DNA from: Acanthaster planci
Taxonomy: Eukaryota > Echinodermata > Asteroidea > Valvatida > Acanthasteridae
Assembly: GCF_001949145.1 (NCBI RefSeq)
Contig: NW_019091547.1
Location: 253,945-317,944 of the forward strand
Direction of reading: 5' to 3'
DNA: 64,000 nt
The notes under the pieces were generated by a model that saw nothing but the letters and a program-made list of their open reading frames with translations, was not told the origin of the DNA and did not search any database. Below, one piece after another: positions 13,601 to 25,989 of the stretch. Position 1 is the first letter of the stretch. Each line of letters begins with the position of its first letter. The position numbers were made by a program, and so were the translations under genes.

Positions 13601-16600
13601 ACGTACATGTACATTGTACATGTGGGACACAGCCACATTCCAAAAATGTAATTAAATGCTTTTCACAATGGAATTCCTTATTTTGTTGAATATGACAATT
13701 GTTCAATCCCTGAAAAACTGACGTGACCTTTTGATTTTCAAAAGTCCTTTGTGTCAAATTGTGCAAAAGTACCGGTACAAAATTTGGAAACTGTCAAATC
13801 ACCTTACGGGTACAGTACATGCTACAGGACAAATGCATGGCAAAGGGCCCCTCAAAAAAGGTGACAGTGAATAGAATGCAAAAATAGTTGACACCTGTTC
13901 ATAAACATGTACATGTACATGTTCAGTATACAGTTTGTTACAGTAACAACGAAACCTTAAATTTTGTGTTTGCTATGATATTGTACATTTGTCAATGGAA
14001 AATCTAGAACACAATGAGGTTTGCAACAGCTGTGGTACATGCAATACTGCACATGTACATTGTACTAATGCACATGAATTAGACATTGCAAATTTATACA
14101 GAACTTTGTTGTACATGTACAGTACACGGTATGTACGGAGTACTTGTGAGTATACATTACCACTAGGGTACAGTTTTATACCTGTACATGTACGTATACA
14201 GCAGTGGCATATTCATACACTGTAATTAATTTTTTTTTAATCATTAATACATGTACATGTGCGTATATCGTGTACATGTACATGTACATGAGTTCTGGGC
14301 TGTCCACAGTATTTTTGTCAAATGCACATTGTTTTATTAGTGTTCTCTAACACTCAAACATATACGCTTAAAGATCAAACACATTGGTAATTCACTATTT
14401 CACTTTTTATGAAATTTAGATACCTGTAATTGTATATAAAACAATCTGTTATGTAAAACTGAATAAAGATTATTACTGACATCAAAAGCCCGAGTTGAGG
14501 TCGTCCTTCATATCAGGCAAACTGAAAACAAAAGTCCTTGGGAGCATTGAATAGAAGCCTGTATTGATGACGTCACACTATGGCTCTGCAGCTACCGGTA
14601 TACGACTATTTCATTATTCCAGGGCGAATGCACCGGGATGTGTAAACACTATGCTTGCTCGCACTTAACTGTGAATTAAAAGAGGTTGGACAGTGAGAGT
14701 GATTTGGGATTGCTTTCCATCGACAATGTTGATCAACACTGGATCGAACGAAACAATTGAACCATCCCAATTGAAACGGGGTAATGTCCTGATGAATTTC
14801 AGGCAGATGGCCGAGGTCATTTGCTACGAATGACATTATACTTTTTCTCTGTTCTTGTGCTATAAAGCCCCCATTACAGTCAAGAGGTCAAGGAACTCTG
14901 GGGAATGAGAGCCGTATTACATGTACATGACATCAAGTTGCTAGATTTGTTTGCTGCCCTCGTTGATGCATTTTTAAAACTCTGAGCATTCTGGCAGTGG
15001 TAATGAACTCCTAAAACGACTGTGTTTTTAAAACATGAAGTGATGCTGCCACGTTAGTCATGATGTGGGTAACAATGACCAATTCCCTGTTAGATAACTA
15101 TTTGACATCAAAGCAATGTAACGATCTACATGTACAGGCATAATGTACATGTGCACATACATGTATATCAAAGTACTGTACTACCAAAATCACTGTACCT
15201 GTACCCCTATTTGACCAATGGAAAAAGTGGCTTTGTTGCAGAAACTGCAGTGTCCTCGGCAATTTCAAGGATATGGGCATATATCTGCCTACTGTGCACT
15301 CTATTCACATTTTAATAAACGTACATGTACATGTACTACATGCACATGTACATACGGTACTGACACATGTACATGTCCCGGTACCTTGCTACTGCCATAA
15401 GTGACTGTAGTGATGAATACTAAAATCTTCAAAAAGCATGTATCGGTACATGTAGATGTATTTATCAGCCTAAATTTGTATAGGCAAGTTCAGGACCTCT
15501 CGAAGGGATTATGCTCCTCTACTAGAAAGATGTCCAGTATTTCAAGAAATTTAATTTAATACCGAAGGGCGGAGGGAGGTAGGGTACTGTTTGCCATCTG
15601 TTGTCACCTTGTGAATCTGGGACCAGCAATCTAATGTGCTCACGCTGTGGTGCCCTGCATACGGCGCTGACATGGGCAAATTACAGGCATGAGGGGTAAT
15701 CTAATAGAGGATTCTTCACTCGGTGACAAAAATCAATCACGCTCTTTTCAACCCAACCCCCCCCCAAGTACATGTACATGTATAATCTGGTCTGGACAAG
15801 GGGGGGGGAGAAGGATAGCCAGCATTTGAACTTATTTACCCTGCATCACCCATTTGGGTAAATTGCTTGGATGCAATGCAACGCGATAGGGCCAAGACCT
15901 AGGGGTGTGTGAGGGCAATTTGGATTTCAAAGCGTGAACATACAGTTATTCTGATACCTACTTTGAAATTAATGCCTACAGTAGATTTTAATTTACTGGT
16001 GTAATGTGTTTGTGGCTTGATGATTCAGACCTTACAGCACACACCGGTAGAAAGCCACAGATATACATGTACATGTATACCCTTGTATCCTTGCAATGTG
16101 TCTGTTTTAAACATGCATGCAGTTTTAAACATGCATGCGTACATACATGTACACTGTACATTGAAAGTAGCGGTACATGTACAGAGAGTACAACAGCATA
16201 CAACATGTGTATGTACCGGTACATTTAATACAACTACAAGTACTGTACACAGTAGATATTAAATGCAATAGGAATGCATACAGATTTATTTTCCAAATCA
16301 GCTTTTGTTCAGCAGTCAGTGAGGGTGAAATGAATGTACCGGTAAGACAGTGATTTTTTTCTCACAATATCTAGAACATGACCTCCCAAAAAACATGTGA
16401 TGACAAATCATTAAAAAAAAACAAAATAAAGCGAAACAAAACTCAAATACATGTACATGGATGTACATTGTACGGTAGGTGCTCTTGTTTGGGCATTTAA
16501 CTCCAAGACAAATTACATGTACAAGAGCATAAATGCCTTTACAGCTACCGGTAACACTTCAGCAATTACAGTACTTTGAACATGCATAAAATTCTACATG

Positions 16601-18620
16601 TACTATGCATGTAAATGTTTCCATTAGTTTATCAAAAAAGATTTGGGCTTCATCAGTAAATATTATACATTGTACGATGATCACGTAAAGGTATACCGGT
16701 ACATGTACAGGTACGGAGGGATATAAGTTCAAAGTACACATACATGTACATGTAGGTACATGTACATTAACACACATGTCCATCAACTTGTAGCACGGAG
16801 GCTAATTAATAGACTTACATACTGTACATGTACATACAGGTGTACAAGTATCGGTACATGTAAATGGGCACATGTGTAATTACTGGGCTCAAGGATCAGC
16901 GTACTGTACATGTACATGTATGTGCACTGCATAAATGTACGTGTACAGTACACATATCAGATACATACATGTATCACATGCACATGTACATGTATCATGT
17001 ACCGGTACAATGTACGACTCATACATGTACCTTTTTTACCTCAAACTACATGTACATGTAGGTAACCTTTCTCTGGTTTTCTTTTAACTAACAAAGTTTT
17101 TAAATGCACAATTTATCATTTATTCAACTCAATTATGGGCCAAGTATACATGTACATGTACTTGTGCGCATGTATCCACATGTACCCATACATGTACATG
17201 TATAGCACATGGGTAATTCCAGAAATTAGGGCTCCAAAAGTGTGACATTTTTGTGTCACCGTTACATCTAGGACTTTTTTTATTTGACATGGAAATGTCA
17301 CTGGAATTGATTTCAAACTATTACTATTTGTTTGGCACATACCATAATTTCATTAATTCGTCACTCTTGCAAATTAGAAATGTGTTCTGAACTTACAAAA
17401 TCATGTCAGATGTGACAGGGACACACACAAAAAAGGACCCCTAATTTCTGGAATGACCCACATGTAGAGCATCATATGGTACAATTTACATGTACCGCAC
17501 ACAAGTACACTGTGCATGTACATGTATACCCTTGACCGCAACTGTAAAAGCATTGTGTTCCAGTACATATGTTCCAGAACAGTAGTGCAGAAAGCAGAGA
17601 AGCAGGAAGGTTTCTGGGAATTCTTTTACCACTTGCACCCTGACATGTACAATGCAGCCAGAGTGTGATCTGCAAAACTGATGGATCTTCACATTGAAAA
17701 CACCTAACATACATGTACATGTAAGTCAGAGCAACCGTTCTGTACTTTGTTCTCAGTATGGCACACCCTTCTTATTGACCAAACAATTAGCAAACAATTA
17801 TACCCACTCTGGTCCTTTGTCTCAGGTGTTCTGTGATGTACTTCAAACAAACAGATCATACATGTGCATGGGTGCACATGTACATGTACATGTACAGTAT
17901 GTGCATACGTACACACTGTGTAGCATTCACGTTATAGTGCAGTTTACTGCTCCTTGAACACACCTTTTTTTGGGAGTGTTTACCAGTAAATATCAAATGT
18001 TTTAATCAGTTCAGAACAGAGGCCCTGTAAAGGCAATCTGGAAAATTTATATTGCAGAAACAGCTGATGGCTACAGCTGTCAAGCACTCCACATGTCTCT
18101 GACAGCGGACTTCTCATTTCCCCTTGGTTTTGTACACATGCAACATCCAGGAAGTCTGTGGAGGCAGTCCTTGTGTTAAACTTGAACTTGCCTCTAGTGA
18201 CTGTACAGGGCCTGCTGTTCTGGCAAAATTATATCGCTGCATGTCGCAGCTTCTGAGAATTGTAAAATGTGAGGATGCAGTAAAAAGAATTGTACAAATA
18301 ATGATTTGAAAAGAGTCAGAATCTGTGACGCTGAGATTTTAAATTAGCTGCAATACGTGAACATTTTGCCTTGTGAGGAAATTATGTTTTGCAGCAAAAA
18401 GAAGCACTGTTTTTCAGTGGTTTAATACATGTACACTTTGCAGAAAAGAAATGGCATAATTGGAACAAGACAAAGCTGAAGGCAGGTGAATTCTCCACTT
18501 GCAAAATAAACGAACACGCATACAGTACAGGGGAAGCTGTACAGGACATACCTTGTCATATCTGGCCACAATGTCAGCTCGCTCCCTGTTGGAACGCTCC
18601 ACAGCAGCCAAATCTTGCAT
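7594..18620 (-). CDS. USP6NL: 5' end of a USP6NL/RN-tre-type TBC-domain Rab GTPase-activating protein
   Basis: Three exons join in phase: 18620-18552 (phase 0), 8112-8027 (phase 2) and 7636-7594 (phase 0). They encode 66 residues. The signature is the family's pre-TBC region: RERADIVARYDK, then GREPGAKIDPWEDASF, IIYKVTDKNGFL and an acidic HELP linker. This matches the RN-tre N-terminus, with its [29 protein letters not shown] order. RN-tre stimulates GTP hydrolysis on Rab5-class GTPases and affects endocytosis and receptor trafficking. Intron 1 is 10.4 kb and intron 2 is 390 bases. No TBC-domain exon was found between 7593 and 1, so the catalytic part should lie beyond the left edge. The start is the ATG at 18620, five bases after an acceptor, which implies an upstream non-coding exon. 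Confidence 0.8.
8027..8112 (-). CDS. USP6NL: USP6NL-like second coding exon
   Basis: Encodes GREPGAKIDPWEDASF and IIYKVTDKNGFL with two spare bases, between ttgtag and gtaagt. The PWED-YKVTD-GFL order is the strongest homology in this gene. Confidence 0.85.
9430..9570 (-). repeat. Retroelement 3' fragment (Penelope-like type)
   Basis: On the minus strand the segment reads AGACAGAGCATACTGTCCGA followed by AACGTTGAGAACTGG. This motif is common at the 3' end of invertebrate Penelope-like and related retroelements, just after the coding region. No coding remnant is readable. The family assignment is from memory of the motif and is tentative. Confidence 0.35.
10668..10875. repeat. Dense GTACATGTAC array
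   Basis: About 200 bases of near-continuous TACATG/GTACAT units, interrupted by short GT-rich pieces. Because the unit is palindromic, both strands show the same open frames of repeated Tyr-Met, His-Val and Cys-Thr, which are not genes. Confidence 0.8.
12885..13100. repeat. Dense GTACATGTAC array
   Basis: Repeated TGTACATGTACA and ACATGTATGTAC units with occasional ACCGGT and ACCAGT variants. Open frames on both strands here consist of the same low-complexity residues. Confidence 0.75.
16101..16142. repeat. Short tandem duplication
   Basis: GTTTTAAACATGCATGC occurs twice in tandem with a period of about 21 bases. Confidence 0.7.
16690..17065. repeat. Dense GTACATGTAC array
   Basis: Many TACATGTACATGTA runs mixed with ACCGGTACATGTA. 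Several are close to perfect inverted repeats and could form hairpins. No coding content was seen. Confidence 0.75.
17208..17461. mobile_element. Miniature inverted-repeat element, about 254 bp
   Basis: The left end reads TGGGTAATTCCAGAAATTAG and the right end, reverse-complemented, reads TGGGTCATTCCAGAAATTAG. The inverted repeat extends to about 26 bases with one or two mismatches. The interior (GTGTGACATTTTTGTGTCAC and a matching inner pair near 17420) has no reading frame. This is a non-autonomous DNA transposon structure. The target duplication is not clear and the superfamily is unassigned. Confidence 0.7.
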
Positions 18621-18625
18621 TTCAG
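18552..18625 (-). CDS. USP6NL: USP6NL-like first coding exon
   Basis: The acceptor gtgttgacag (18626-18627) precedes CTGAA and then the ATG. The exon encodes 23 residues, MQDLAAVERSNRERADIVAR followed by YDK, and ends in AAG before gtatgt. The length before the RYDK motif matches the RN-tre N-terminus. If the frame instead continues from an upstream exon, the protein would be slightly longer. Confidence 0.78.
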
Positions 18626-19247
18626 CTGTCAACACAATACGGAAAAAAAGATTTAATTGTGGCTAGTCCAAGAAAACTAAATCAGCACTCTCTGCAACAT
18701 AATAACACTAGTACCAAAAGCACACACGCGCATGCAGACCTACATGTTTCTGAAAATGACCAATTTTTTGTGTACAAACTAAAGAAGGTGCTGCACAGGA
18801 CTGCAAATTGGACTTCATACCACATGAACAACTACTCTTCTCCATGTCATCAATATTTCTTGTCTAAGAGACAAAGTTACCCTGCGGAGGTTTGGAGCTG
18901 TAAGCCAATGGACCGAGTGGCGAAACAAATTCACAGACAATACTGAGGTCCAAAGTTAATGTATCAGTACAGAAGGAAAGTTGCAGGTTATGAGAATTTA
19001 TTAAGCCTGAGATCTTGCGATGAGAATAATCTAGAATTTTTCATTAATTGAGTGAAAAATGACCACTGGTAATTGCTGAAATATTCCACAAAAAAAGTGA
19101 AAATTGGTTGCACTGTTACTAACATCATTTTTATTTGAACCCCTGGTAACTCATGAACAAAAATGTTTAACAAAATGAAAGTGGAAATAGTAGATATCGG
19201 TATGCAGAACCATTCTCCTTTGTTTCCACTTTCAATTATTCAAAAAC

Positions 19248-19388
19248 CTCTTTTTGTGTATGAATTACAGATAATTATAAGGTCAGTCACAGTATAACCA
19301 ATTTCCAATGTTCCATGTTTCTCTTTTTGTGTATGAATTACAAATAATTATAAGGTCAGTCACAGTATATCAATTTCCAATGTTCCAC
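19248..19388. repeat. Two-copy tandem duplication, unit about 71 bp
   Basis: The segment starting CTCTTTTTGTGTATGAATTA and ending CAATTTCCAATGTTCCA appears twice back to back with only a few differences. A more diverged relative of its start (TTTCCACTTTCAATT and following) is found near 52035-52085, so the unit belongs to a dispersed family. Confidence 0.75.
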
Positions 19389-20462
19389 AGAACAGACCTC
19401 TATACTGAATACATGTACGTCACATTTTGCTTTATGTGTAAGCAAACTGTGGCCTCATCAGCTACATGTAAAAGCAGATGAAAACCTGATTTGGAAAACC
19501 TACAACCGGGTGAAATCAACAATGAAAACATACATGTACAAAACAGGCCACAGGTTCACATGCACTGGCCATTTCATTTTCTCACGATGCACACCGCAGT
19601 ATACACTGTACATGCACATGTATACAAGTTCCCTAGGTCTCCCTGCAGTTGTAAACTGCAGGCATGACCTCATTTCAGAAACAATATGAGGACATGACTT
19701 CATTTCAGACTTGATTGTGAGGAAATGATGTTATTTCAGTCTAGAATGTGAGAACAGGCAATCCCCTTAAAGAACATGCACAGTGCAAAAACAATGTACA
19801 TGTACATGTACCGGTACACTTCCATACTTCCAAAAGTGGCAATGATGTTTTGAATCTTTATGGCTGACTGGGGAAGCACTGACCGTACAGCAAAAAAGCA
19901 CATCTACCCTCGGTACTGGCAGTCACAGATATGGCTGCAATGTAATGTGTGAGTCTACTCTTCTTCCTAACCAGAGAAAAGGTTCAACCAAAAAAGGTCT
20001 CAGTAAAGGGGGAGGGGTAAAAACTAAGCCTTAGATGTAGTAGTACATATTTCTGTCTTCAGCTTAAGGCTCTAAGGACTCGAAATTAACGGGCAAAGCT
20101 AGCTAAAATGCACCCGTTTGTCTCAGAAATGCACCCTTAAGGTTTTTAACAGCAAATGTTTTACAGTGACTACCATGCTCTAAAAATGAAGCTCAAAATA
20201 ATGTCACCGACAAACAGAAGACTGGAGCAAGAGGCCACAAACTCCCTGCAAGGCTGCATGAACTACATGTACTGGTATAAGTAATGTATTGGTACATGGA
20301 TATACCGATAGTGTAATCCAACCAACAAGAGTCATTGTCAACACGGTCAAAGACCATTGCAGCCTGCGTACATGTACTGTACACATACATGTACATGTAT
20401 ACTGCCCTATGCAGAGTGTAGACAGGATCAATACCGTATTCATCTTAATGTGCACAACCCAA

Positions 20463-20500
20463 GAGCATCTTAGTGTAAGATGCCCTTGGCAAGGGCATTT
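20463..20500. repeat. Two adjacent short hairpins
   Basis: GCATCTTAGTGTAAGATGC is followed at once by GCCCTTGGCAAGGGC. Each is a near-perfect stem-loop. The function is unknown, and this could be chance or part of a transposon end. Confidence 0.45.
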
Positions 20501-20589
20501 ACATGTACCAGACATGTGTAAATGTACATTGTAGGCAAAAATGTTCTCAAGTTTCAATCAAATTAAAAATTTAGCATTTTACCAATGAA

Positions 20590-20735
20590 AATACTGGTAC
20601 ACATACATGTACATGTATAGGTCTACAGTACATGTGTACATGTACATTGTACGTAAGTACATGGTAGTATACATACATGTACATCATGTATACCGGTACA
20701 TGTAAATGTATATAAATGTTGGTACATGTACCACA
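20590..20735. repeat. Dense GTACATGTAC array
   Basis: Repeated ACATACATGTACATGTA and GTACATTGTACGTA units in about 150 bases. Confidence 0.7.
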
Positions 20736-21182
20736 ACATGTCATGGTCTTGATTGTGGTTAGAAAAACACATGCGTCAATACCAGTATTTACATGCACAT
20801 GAACATGTACGCGCATCAATTACAGGAAGCTTTTAGCCATCATTTCACGTATGGTATATGTACAGTACAGTGTGAAAGATGTCTACCTACAAGTACATTG
20901 TACTCGTACACGTATAATGTAAATTGTGCTTACCTTTGTTACCAATAAACTTGTACAAATTTCTTCACTCTTATGAACAAATAGTAAACCTACATGTACA
21001 TTTACGTACACGTACACTGAATCATGCTGAATCATATCACAGTCATGTATGCCATGATGTATTTTACATGTACATCTATCATTGTGGGAACTGGTGGTAA
21101 TTTGTGGCATGGTTGTTAGAACAAATAGCTGATTTCATTTCCTGATGAGCAAAGTGCGTAAATGATTTACATACCGGTAGGT

Positions 21183-21360
21183 TGTACATGTACATGTACA
21201 TGTATGTACATAACATACAAATGTAACAGTACCCATGTACCAATACAATGTAGGTAAATATTTGGTACATGTACAGTACATGTACCGCTACATTGGTAAC
21301 AAGCATGCATCGTGGTACAATACATGTACATGTAGTATGCACATTTACATGTACGTGTAC
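21183..21360. repeat. Dense GTACATGTAC array
   Basis: Runs of TGTACATGTACATGTACATG separated by ACCGCTACATTG-type spacers. It directly abuts the mobile repeat that begins near 21369. Confidence 0.7.
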
Positions 21361-21368
21361 ATTTACTC

Positions 21369-21762
21369 AGGCTGTGCTTAATATCCGAATATTCAATTGA
21401 TTACAGAATATTTGAATATTTTTTCCAAATTCTTACAACGATTCAAAAACTAAATTATTCATTACAAAATGAAAAGGAATAAAATTTCAACAGGGCAAGA
21501 AGTACATGTACATGAATTGTTCTCTTAAAATCTTGCTAAATCATGGCTGGAGATACTTTTAGACTTGAGAAACTATTTTACATGTACAGTAGTGATTATA
21601 TAATGTACAATTGTGTGCATTATTGCAACTTATTTTGAATATACATGTACACATACATGTACATGTATGTATCTGCCGGTCGGTACAACTGAATATTCAG
21701 ATATTTGATCAAATTGAAGGTCGAATATTCGAATAGTGAATTAGTCTAATTGACTCAGCCCC
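21369..21762. mobile_element. Dispersed inverted-terminal element, copy 1
   Basis: Begins GGCTGTGCTTAATATCCGAA and ends with ATTGACTCAGCCCC, giving imperfect GGGCT...AGCCC termini. The interior shares TTTCAACAGGGCAAGAAGTA and CTTGCTAAATCATGGCTGG with a second copy at 52641-53120, including the CGAATATTCGAAT-rich ends. No transposase frame survives. It is probably a hAT-like or similar non-autonomous DNA element, with the class uncertain. Confidence 0.65.
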
Positions 21763-22119
21763 AATGTTTACATGTACCTTATAGGAAGTCTAACCCAACA
21801 CTGAATCATATTTAGCATGCACTGATCCATACCCCCATTTGCACAATGACAGCAAATGAAGCACATGATGACTCAAAAGCAAATGGCCAAGGCCCAACAG
21901 AACAGCGCACAACAGACTTCTGTACTACATGTATACGAAAAGCAATAAAAACCAACAGCAAATATTCGAGTAATTAAACATACTGGGTAATTACCATTCA
22001 TATACAGTACATGTACTAGTATACTGTACATGTACAATATGCATCATTTTACAACAAAAATTTCAATGTTAATATGACAGAGTTTCAAATCCTGAATACA
22101 TGTGCATGTATGTACATGT

Positions 22120-22205
22120 ACAGTTCATTCATGTACAGTTCACTCATGTACATGTACAGTTCACTCATGTACATGTACAGTTCATTCATACATGTATACA
22201 TGTAC
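22120..22205. repeat. Minisatellite with unit of about 25 bp
   Basis: The unit ATGTACATGTACAGTTCACT is repeated about four times with short and long forms between 22120 and 22200. Confidence 0.75.
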
Positions 22206-24119
22206 ATGTACATGTGCATCACTAGACTCCCTGCTACATGTAACAGGTTTATATACATGTAATTTTAGGCTGAATTTTAGAAATGCAGATGAAACGCAGT
22301 AACAGCATACAAAATTTATCATGTCATTGTCATACTTGATTTTTTTTTGGCAAATGGGGGTTAAAGGCCAGCCAAAAGCTTTGTTACCACATGTACATGT
22401 ACAGGTAATATCCTGAACTACCAAATTGTTACAATTCTTTGCATAAAGGAAGTCTGCATTTTTTCAATGCTCTATTTTTAAAATGAGAAAGAAATAATAA
22501 AAGATACAAAAATCCAAATTCCAAATATGGTTCTAGCTAAAACTGCTTGTAAACGTATCGTGCATGTTCCCACTTACCGGTAATTGCATACAAGGAGAAT
22601 TCAGTATATTTTTCAACTGATGTATTTTAAAACACCTGAGAAATAACTTTAAAAAATAAAAGCCATGAAAAAACGGGCACAAATTGACTCTCTTCATTCT
22701 CTTACCGTTCACAATCACTCTCACTATACCAGCAAATCTGCCAGGTCTTTTACCTTTCAACCAACAAAAATTATCTTGCTGCATCAAAATGTACATTGAT
22801 TACAATATGTTCGTTGCGAACATTATATTTGACAGAATGTTGATGACGTTCGAGAATTTTGACAAAAAATGAATGACGTTTGAGAATGCCAAAATGCTGT
22901 CACATGTAGTGTTTGAAAATTCTATCCGCAATGTTCATTTTGCCGTTTATTTTGGAGATATTCCTGCTGAAAATTACATTAAAATGATTAACTGTGCGCA
23001 TTAGATTTTCATAATGAATCGTATTTTATGTCTCCGACATCATTTTTTTTTCAAACATCATTCAGTATGACTGAGTTTCTTTCGAGAAACCTTGGTCCAA
23101 AGAGAAAAATCCCTGAGCATTGCCATTCCGTGGAAGGGCTCATGAATATTGAATGAAAAAGACAGTGCACCATCTGGGTTGATGTCAAAGGTCGAACAGG
23201 CCATGATGCAGCAAAATGTTTCTCTAACGGCACTGCAAGATAATAACGGAAGCCGCAAAATCGCCATGAACTGTATTTTGACTGCAATTTTCAGAAACGT
23301 ACTCGAAGAAAATGTGATCGGTCCAGTCGTAACATGATGATGGTCTGGAGGTGCTTTTTTGCACTCTTTTTTAAAGCTGGTGTTGTACATCGATTTTGAT
23401 TCTACTTGCTGTTTTTTTTTGCAGTAAATTTTTTTGACACTATTGACAGATTCGAATGATGTTCAGGATTGCCGACTTTGGGACCCGATTAATTGTGAGA
23501 GGTATTTTTAATTTTGTGAATTATGGTTTTGATATAATCACCTTTCACCACATTTGTGTAAAATAACCGCGGGGATTATCACCCCTCAGCAAATTTTATT
23601 GGCTAGGATTTCATTAGGTTGTTCACGTGCGTCAAAAATGCTGACATTCAAGACTTTAATCAATTAACTCCAATTAAGTTGAAAGATGGACACAGTCATC
23701 ATTGTTCCAGATATCAGCCATGACTTCCCTCATTACATGAGACATTAGGAATTAATTCACTGCTGTTCTGTTCAAGAAAAATGAACCCCCAAAGTTGAAC
23801 ATTATCTAATGGTCCATATTTTGAGGAACCTGCCACATGTACATGTACACCTGTTTGTAAGATACAGCATTTGCAAGTACCGGTACATGTGTACATGTAT
23901 GTGCACTGTACATGTACACAGGATGCATGTTACAGGTATGTAAAGTGTGCACACATACATGTACCGTGTATATGTAAATGTACTCACACCCAGGCCTGTA
24001 CAATGTATTCAAAACTTGAATAGAAAGTTTATTTTTAGAAACTGGATTACTTTCCATAAGGAAATCAATACAAATTCAAAGAAACTATTACACATGGGTT
24101 TCTACATGTATACATGTAC

Positions 24120-24295
24120 AAAGGTGTCGGAACAGAATGAATATTCCAGAGGAAAACCCATGGAGTCAGGTGGGGACTGAAACCTGATCCACATGCTGAC
24201 CTAGGTGGGATTCGAACCCAGGCAGCAGAGGTGGAAGGCAAAGAATGAGCTACTACTGGGGTACAACCACCTGACTCCCATGAGTGACTAGTCCA
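24120..24295 (-). repeat. tRNA-derived SINE
   Basis: The minus strand carries a perfect Pol III B box (GGTTCGAATCC, 24218-24208). Upstream of it is an A-box-like TAGCTCATTC, and downstream are segments GGTTTCAGTCCCCACC and GGGTTTTCCTCTGG, typical of metazoan tRNA-SINE bodies. CATGGAGTCAGGTGG on the left and CCACCTGACTCCCATG on the right form an inverted pair around the unit. Confidence 0.65.
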
Positions 24296-24552
24296 AAATT
24301 AGGGATTCTAAATGGAGTTGCCTACATGTACACTGTACTCCAAATGTACATGTACATGTAGAGCTTCTCCCATCCCAGGTGTAACAGGTTGAAGAAAAAA
24401 CTGAACACTTGAAATTGGACCCCAAACCTGCATGTACCGTACATGTACATGTAGCAAGCAGATGAACCTTATCTTTGTAAGGCCAAGTAATCATCACGTA
24501 CATGCAGTTTTGTCAAAAACATGGCTTTTTTGTCTTTTTCTTTTTTACACAG

Positions 24553-24653
24553 CAAACTTTTCAAACATGTCCAAGATGGCAGAGCAATCTCTGGCCTCTA
24601 CTGCTGATACTTTGATGATTAAAGTGTGCTTAAGGTTAACATCATCTAAACAG
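24553..24653 (+). CDS. Candidate first coding exon, protein unrecognised
   Basis: One of the best acceptors in the window (ttttcttttttacacag) is followed after 14 bases by ATG (24567). The frame reads MSKMAEQSLASTADTLMI, then KVCLRLTSSKQ. Possible donors are at 24653/24654 (CAG|GTTTTA, weak) or 24634/24635. Read without splicing, the frame ends at 24770 with 67 residues. The function is unknown. Confidence 0.28.
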
Positions 24654-25639
24654 GTTTTAACTTGCACGTATAGCTATGCAGGGACACATGTACGTATGTG
24701 GTTAGAAACAAATAAATGTCAAATTATATTGCAAATCCCCCCTGGAGGAAACTTTAAAAGAAAACTTTGAATAAATAAACAAGAAGGCAGCAGAGGAAAA
24801 CAAAGTGACAGAACAAGAAAAAGCTTCAGTTTTAATTTGGTTGAACGTGTTGAGATGTCACAATGCCATACTGGCAAACAGGTGAGTTAATTTCTCTAAG
24901 AGCTTCATATACGGACTTCACTAATTTTCCCTTACAGTGGTTAACTAGTAGTTAGCGTGTGATAACACGTCCAAAAAAGTCACATGTAGGAAACAAAATA
25001 ATGAAGCATTTACAAATGTACTTAGAAAATACTTAAAATTTTCAGGCCAGTCCCAGAGGTTTGTGCACAGGGTGTCAAGTGATGTCCATGTATCGAACCA
25101 GTGATGGAAATAAGAAAATAAACTTGATTAGCAGATTTGCTAATCATGTCATTTGATTACCATTATAATGAAATTGACCAGCAAAAAATAAATGGGCCTA
25201 ATTCAGTACCATTACACCATGGTATCCAGTTTTTATATCCACTGATGTGTACACCAAGGCTCAACAATAAAACAAGACTCAGGTATGGTATAGCATGGTT
25301 GTTGGTAATGGCTCTGGCCAAAAATTGGGTGGAGAAACAATTTTTTACACAATCAAAGGGAAAATAAACAAAAACCCAGCTGACAGCAAGACCCTACTCG
25401 TGAGTTTTTGGGGTGCCATTTTAGATCCTGAGATGTTCTACATTTGACCTAGATCGGTTGGTGAGTAAAACATTAGTAAAATATTTAACAAGAAAAACGA
25501 AATGGGGTACATGTACATCACTAAAAATTGCACTGATCAGAAATCACTGTAAGAGTTGGTGCTTTATTGAGATTTGACAAATGTTCTGCAGAATTTCGAA
25601 CGGCTTTGATTTGGGCCTCTTGCAAGCTACATAACTCAC

Positions 25640-25750
25640 AGTAAAGGACGATGTCTTCCGACTGATTCTTTTGTTTCAGCCATGGCGTATCTCTCTGCCA
25701 TTTTCCAACGGTACATTTGGACAGTGTTTCAACATTTTTGTTGCGCATTG
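25640..25750 (-). CDS. Candidate 5' exon on the minus strand
   Basis: A good donor (TTTACT|gtgagt) lies at 25640/25639. Upstream, an ATG in strong context gives MAERYAMAETKESVGRHRPL, running into the donor. A different frame across the same DNA is open for 75 codons. The sequence adjoins the CpG-richer block at 25.78-26.1 kb. It cannot splice in frame to the RN-tre-like start exon, so at most it would be an upstream open frame for that gene. Confidence 0.22.
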
Positions 25751-25779
25751 ATCACAACGAAAGGACAGAAGTTAACACA

Positions 25780-25989
25780 TGCTTACGTACCGGTACGTGC
25801 GAAGCTGGTATCGCACTTGGGGTGTATGTGCCAACGCGCACGGCGCCACTTATCAAGTATTGAATGTACATGTGTGCGCTCGTACCGAACTACTACACGT
25901 GCTATATAATCCTACCAAATTGCAGCAACCTTGTTTTCCAACGATCTGTGGGCCTCGTGCTGCGCGAAACTACCTGGCAAGAAACTGAG
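25780..25989 (+). promoter_or_regulatory. Promoter-like block with TATA box and 5' exon donor
   Basis: CpG-richer sequence (GTACGTGCG, CGCGCACGGCGCC) is followed by TATATAA at 25903-25909. After about 75 bases comes a consensus donor GAG|gtgagt (25989/25990). This layout fits a plus-strand start site and a short 5' exon. The candidate exon at 26358 would be a possible downstream partner. Confidence 0.3.

Larger units (their letters stand above)
8113..18551. other. Intron 1 of the USP6NL-like gene; filled with TACATG-type repeats
   Basis: No exon is recognised in these 10.4 kb. The tract contains the densest GTACATGTAC arrays in the window, a retroelement tail near 9.43-9.56 kb and a small inverted-repeat element at 17.2-17.46 kb. 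A 185-codon open frame on the plus strand at 18389-18946 overlaps the exon antisense and is not considered a gene. Confidence 0.5.
18626..24552. other. No gene recognised; repeats only
   Basis: This stretch holds the tandem duplication, the mobile element copy and the TACATG arrays listed separately. It also has AT-rich sequence around 22.4-23.6 kb with GACGTT(C/T)GAGAATT(T/G) repeated twice near 22850-22890. If the RN-tre-like transcript starts near 29.4 kb, this is its 5' UTR intron. Confidence 0.4.

Noticed and set aside
18389-18946. 185-codon plus-strand open frame, the longest in the window
   Set aside because: It runs antisense across the RN-tre-like exon and its flanking introns, has no domain, and its residues are explained by the AT-rich opposite strand.
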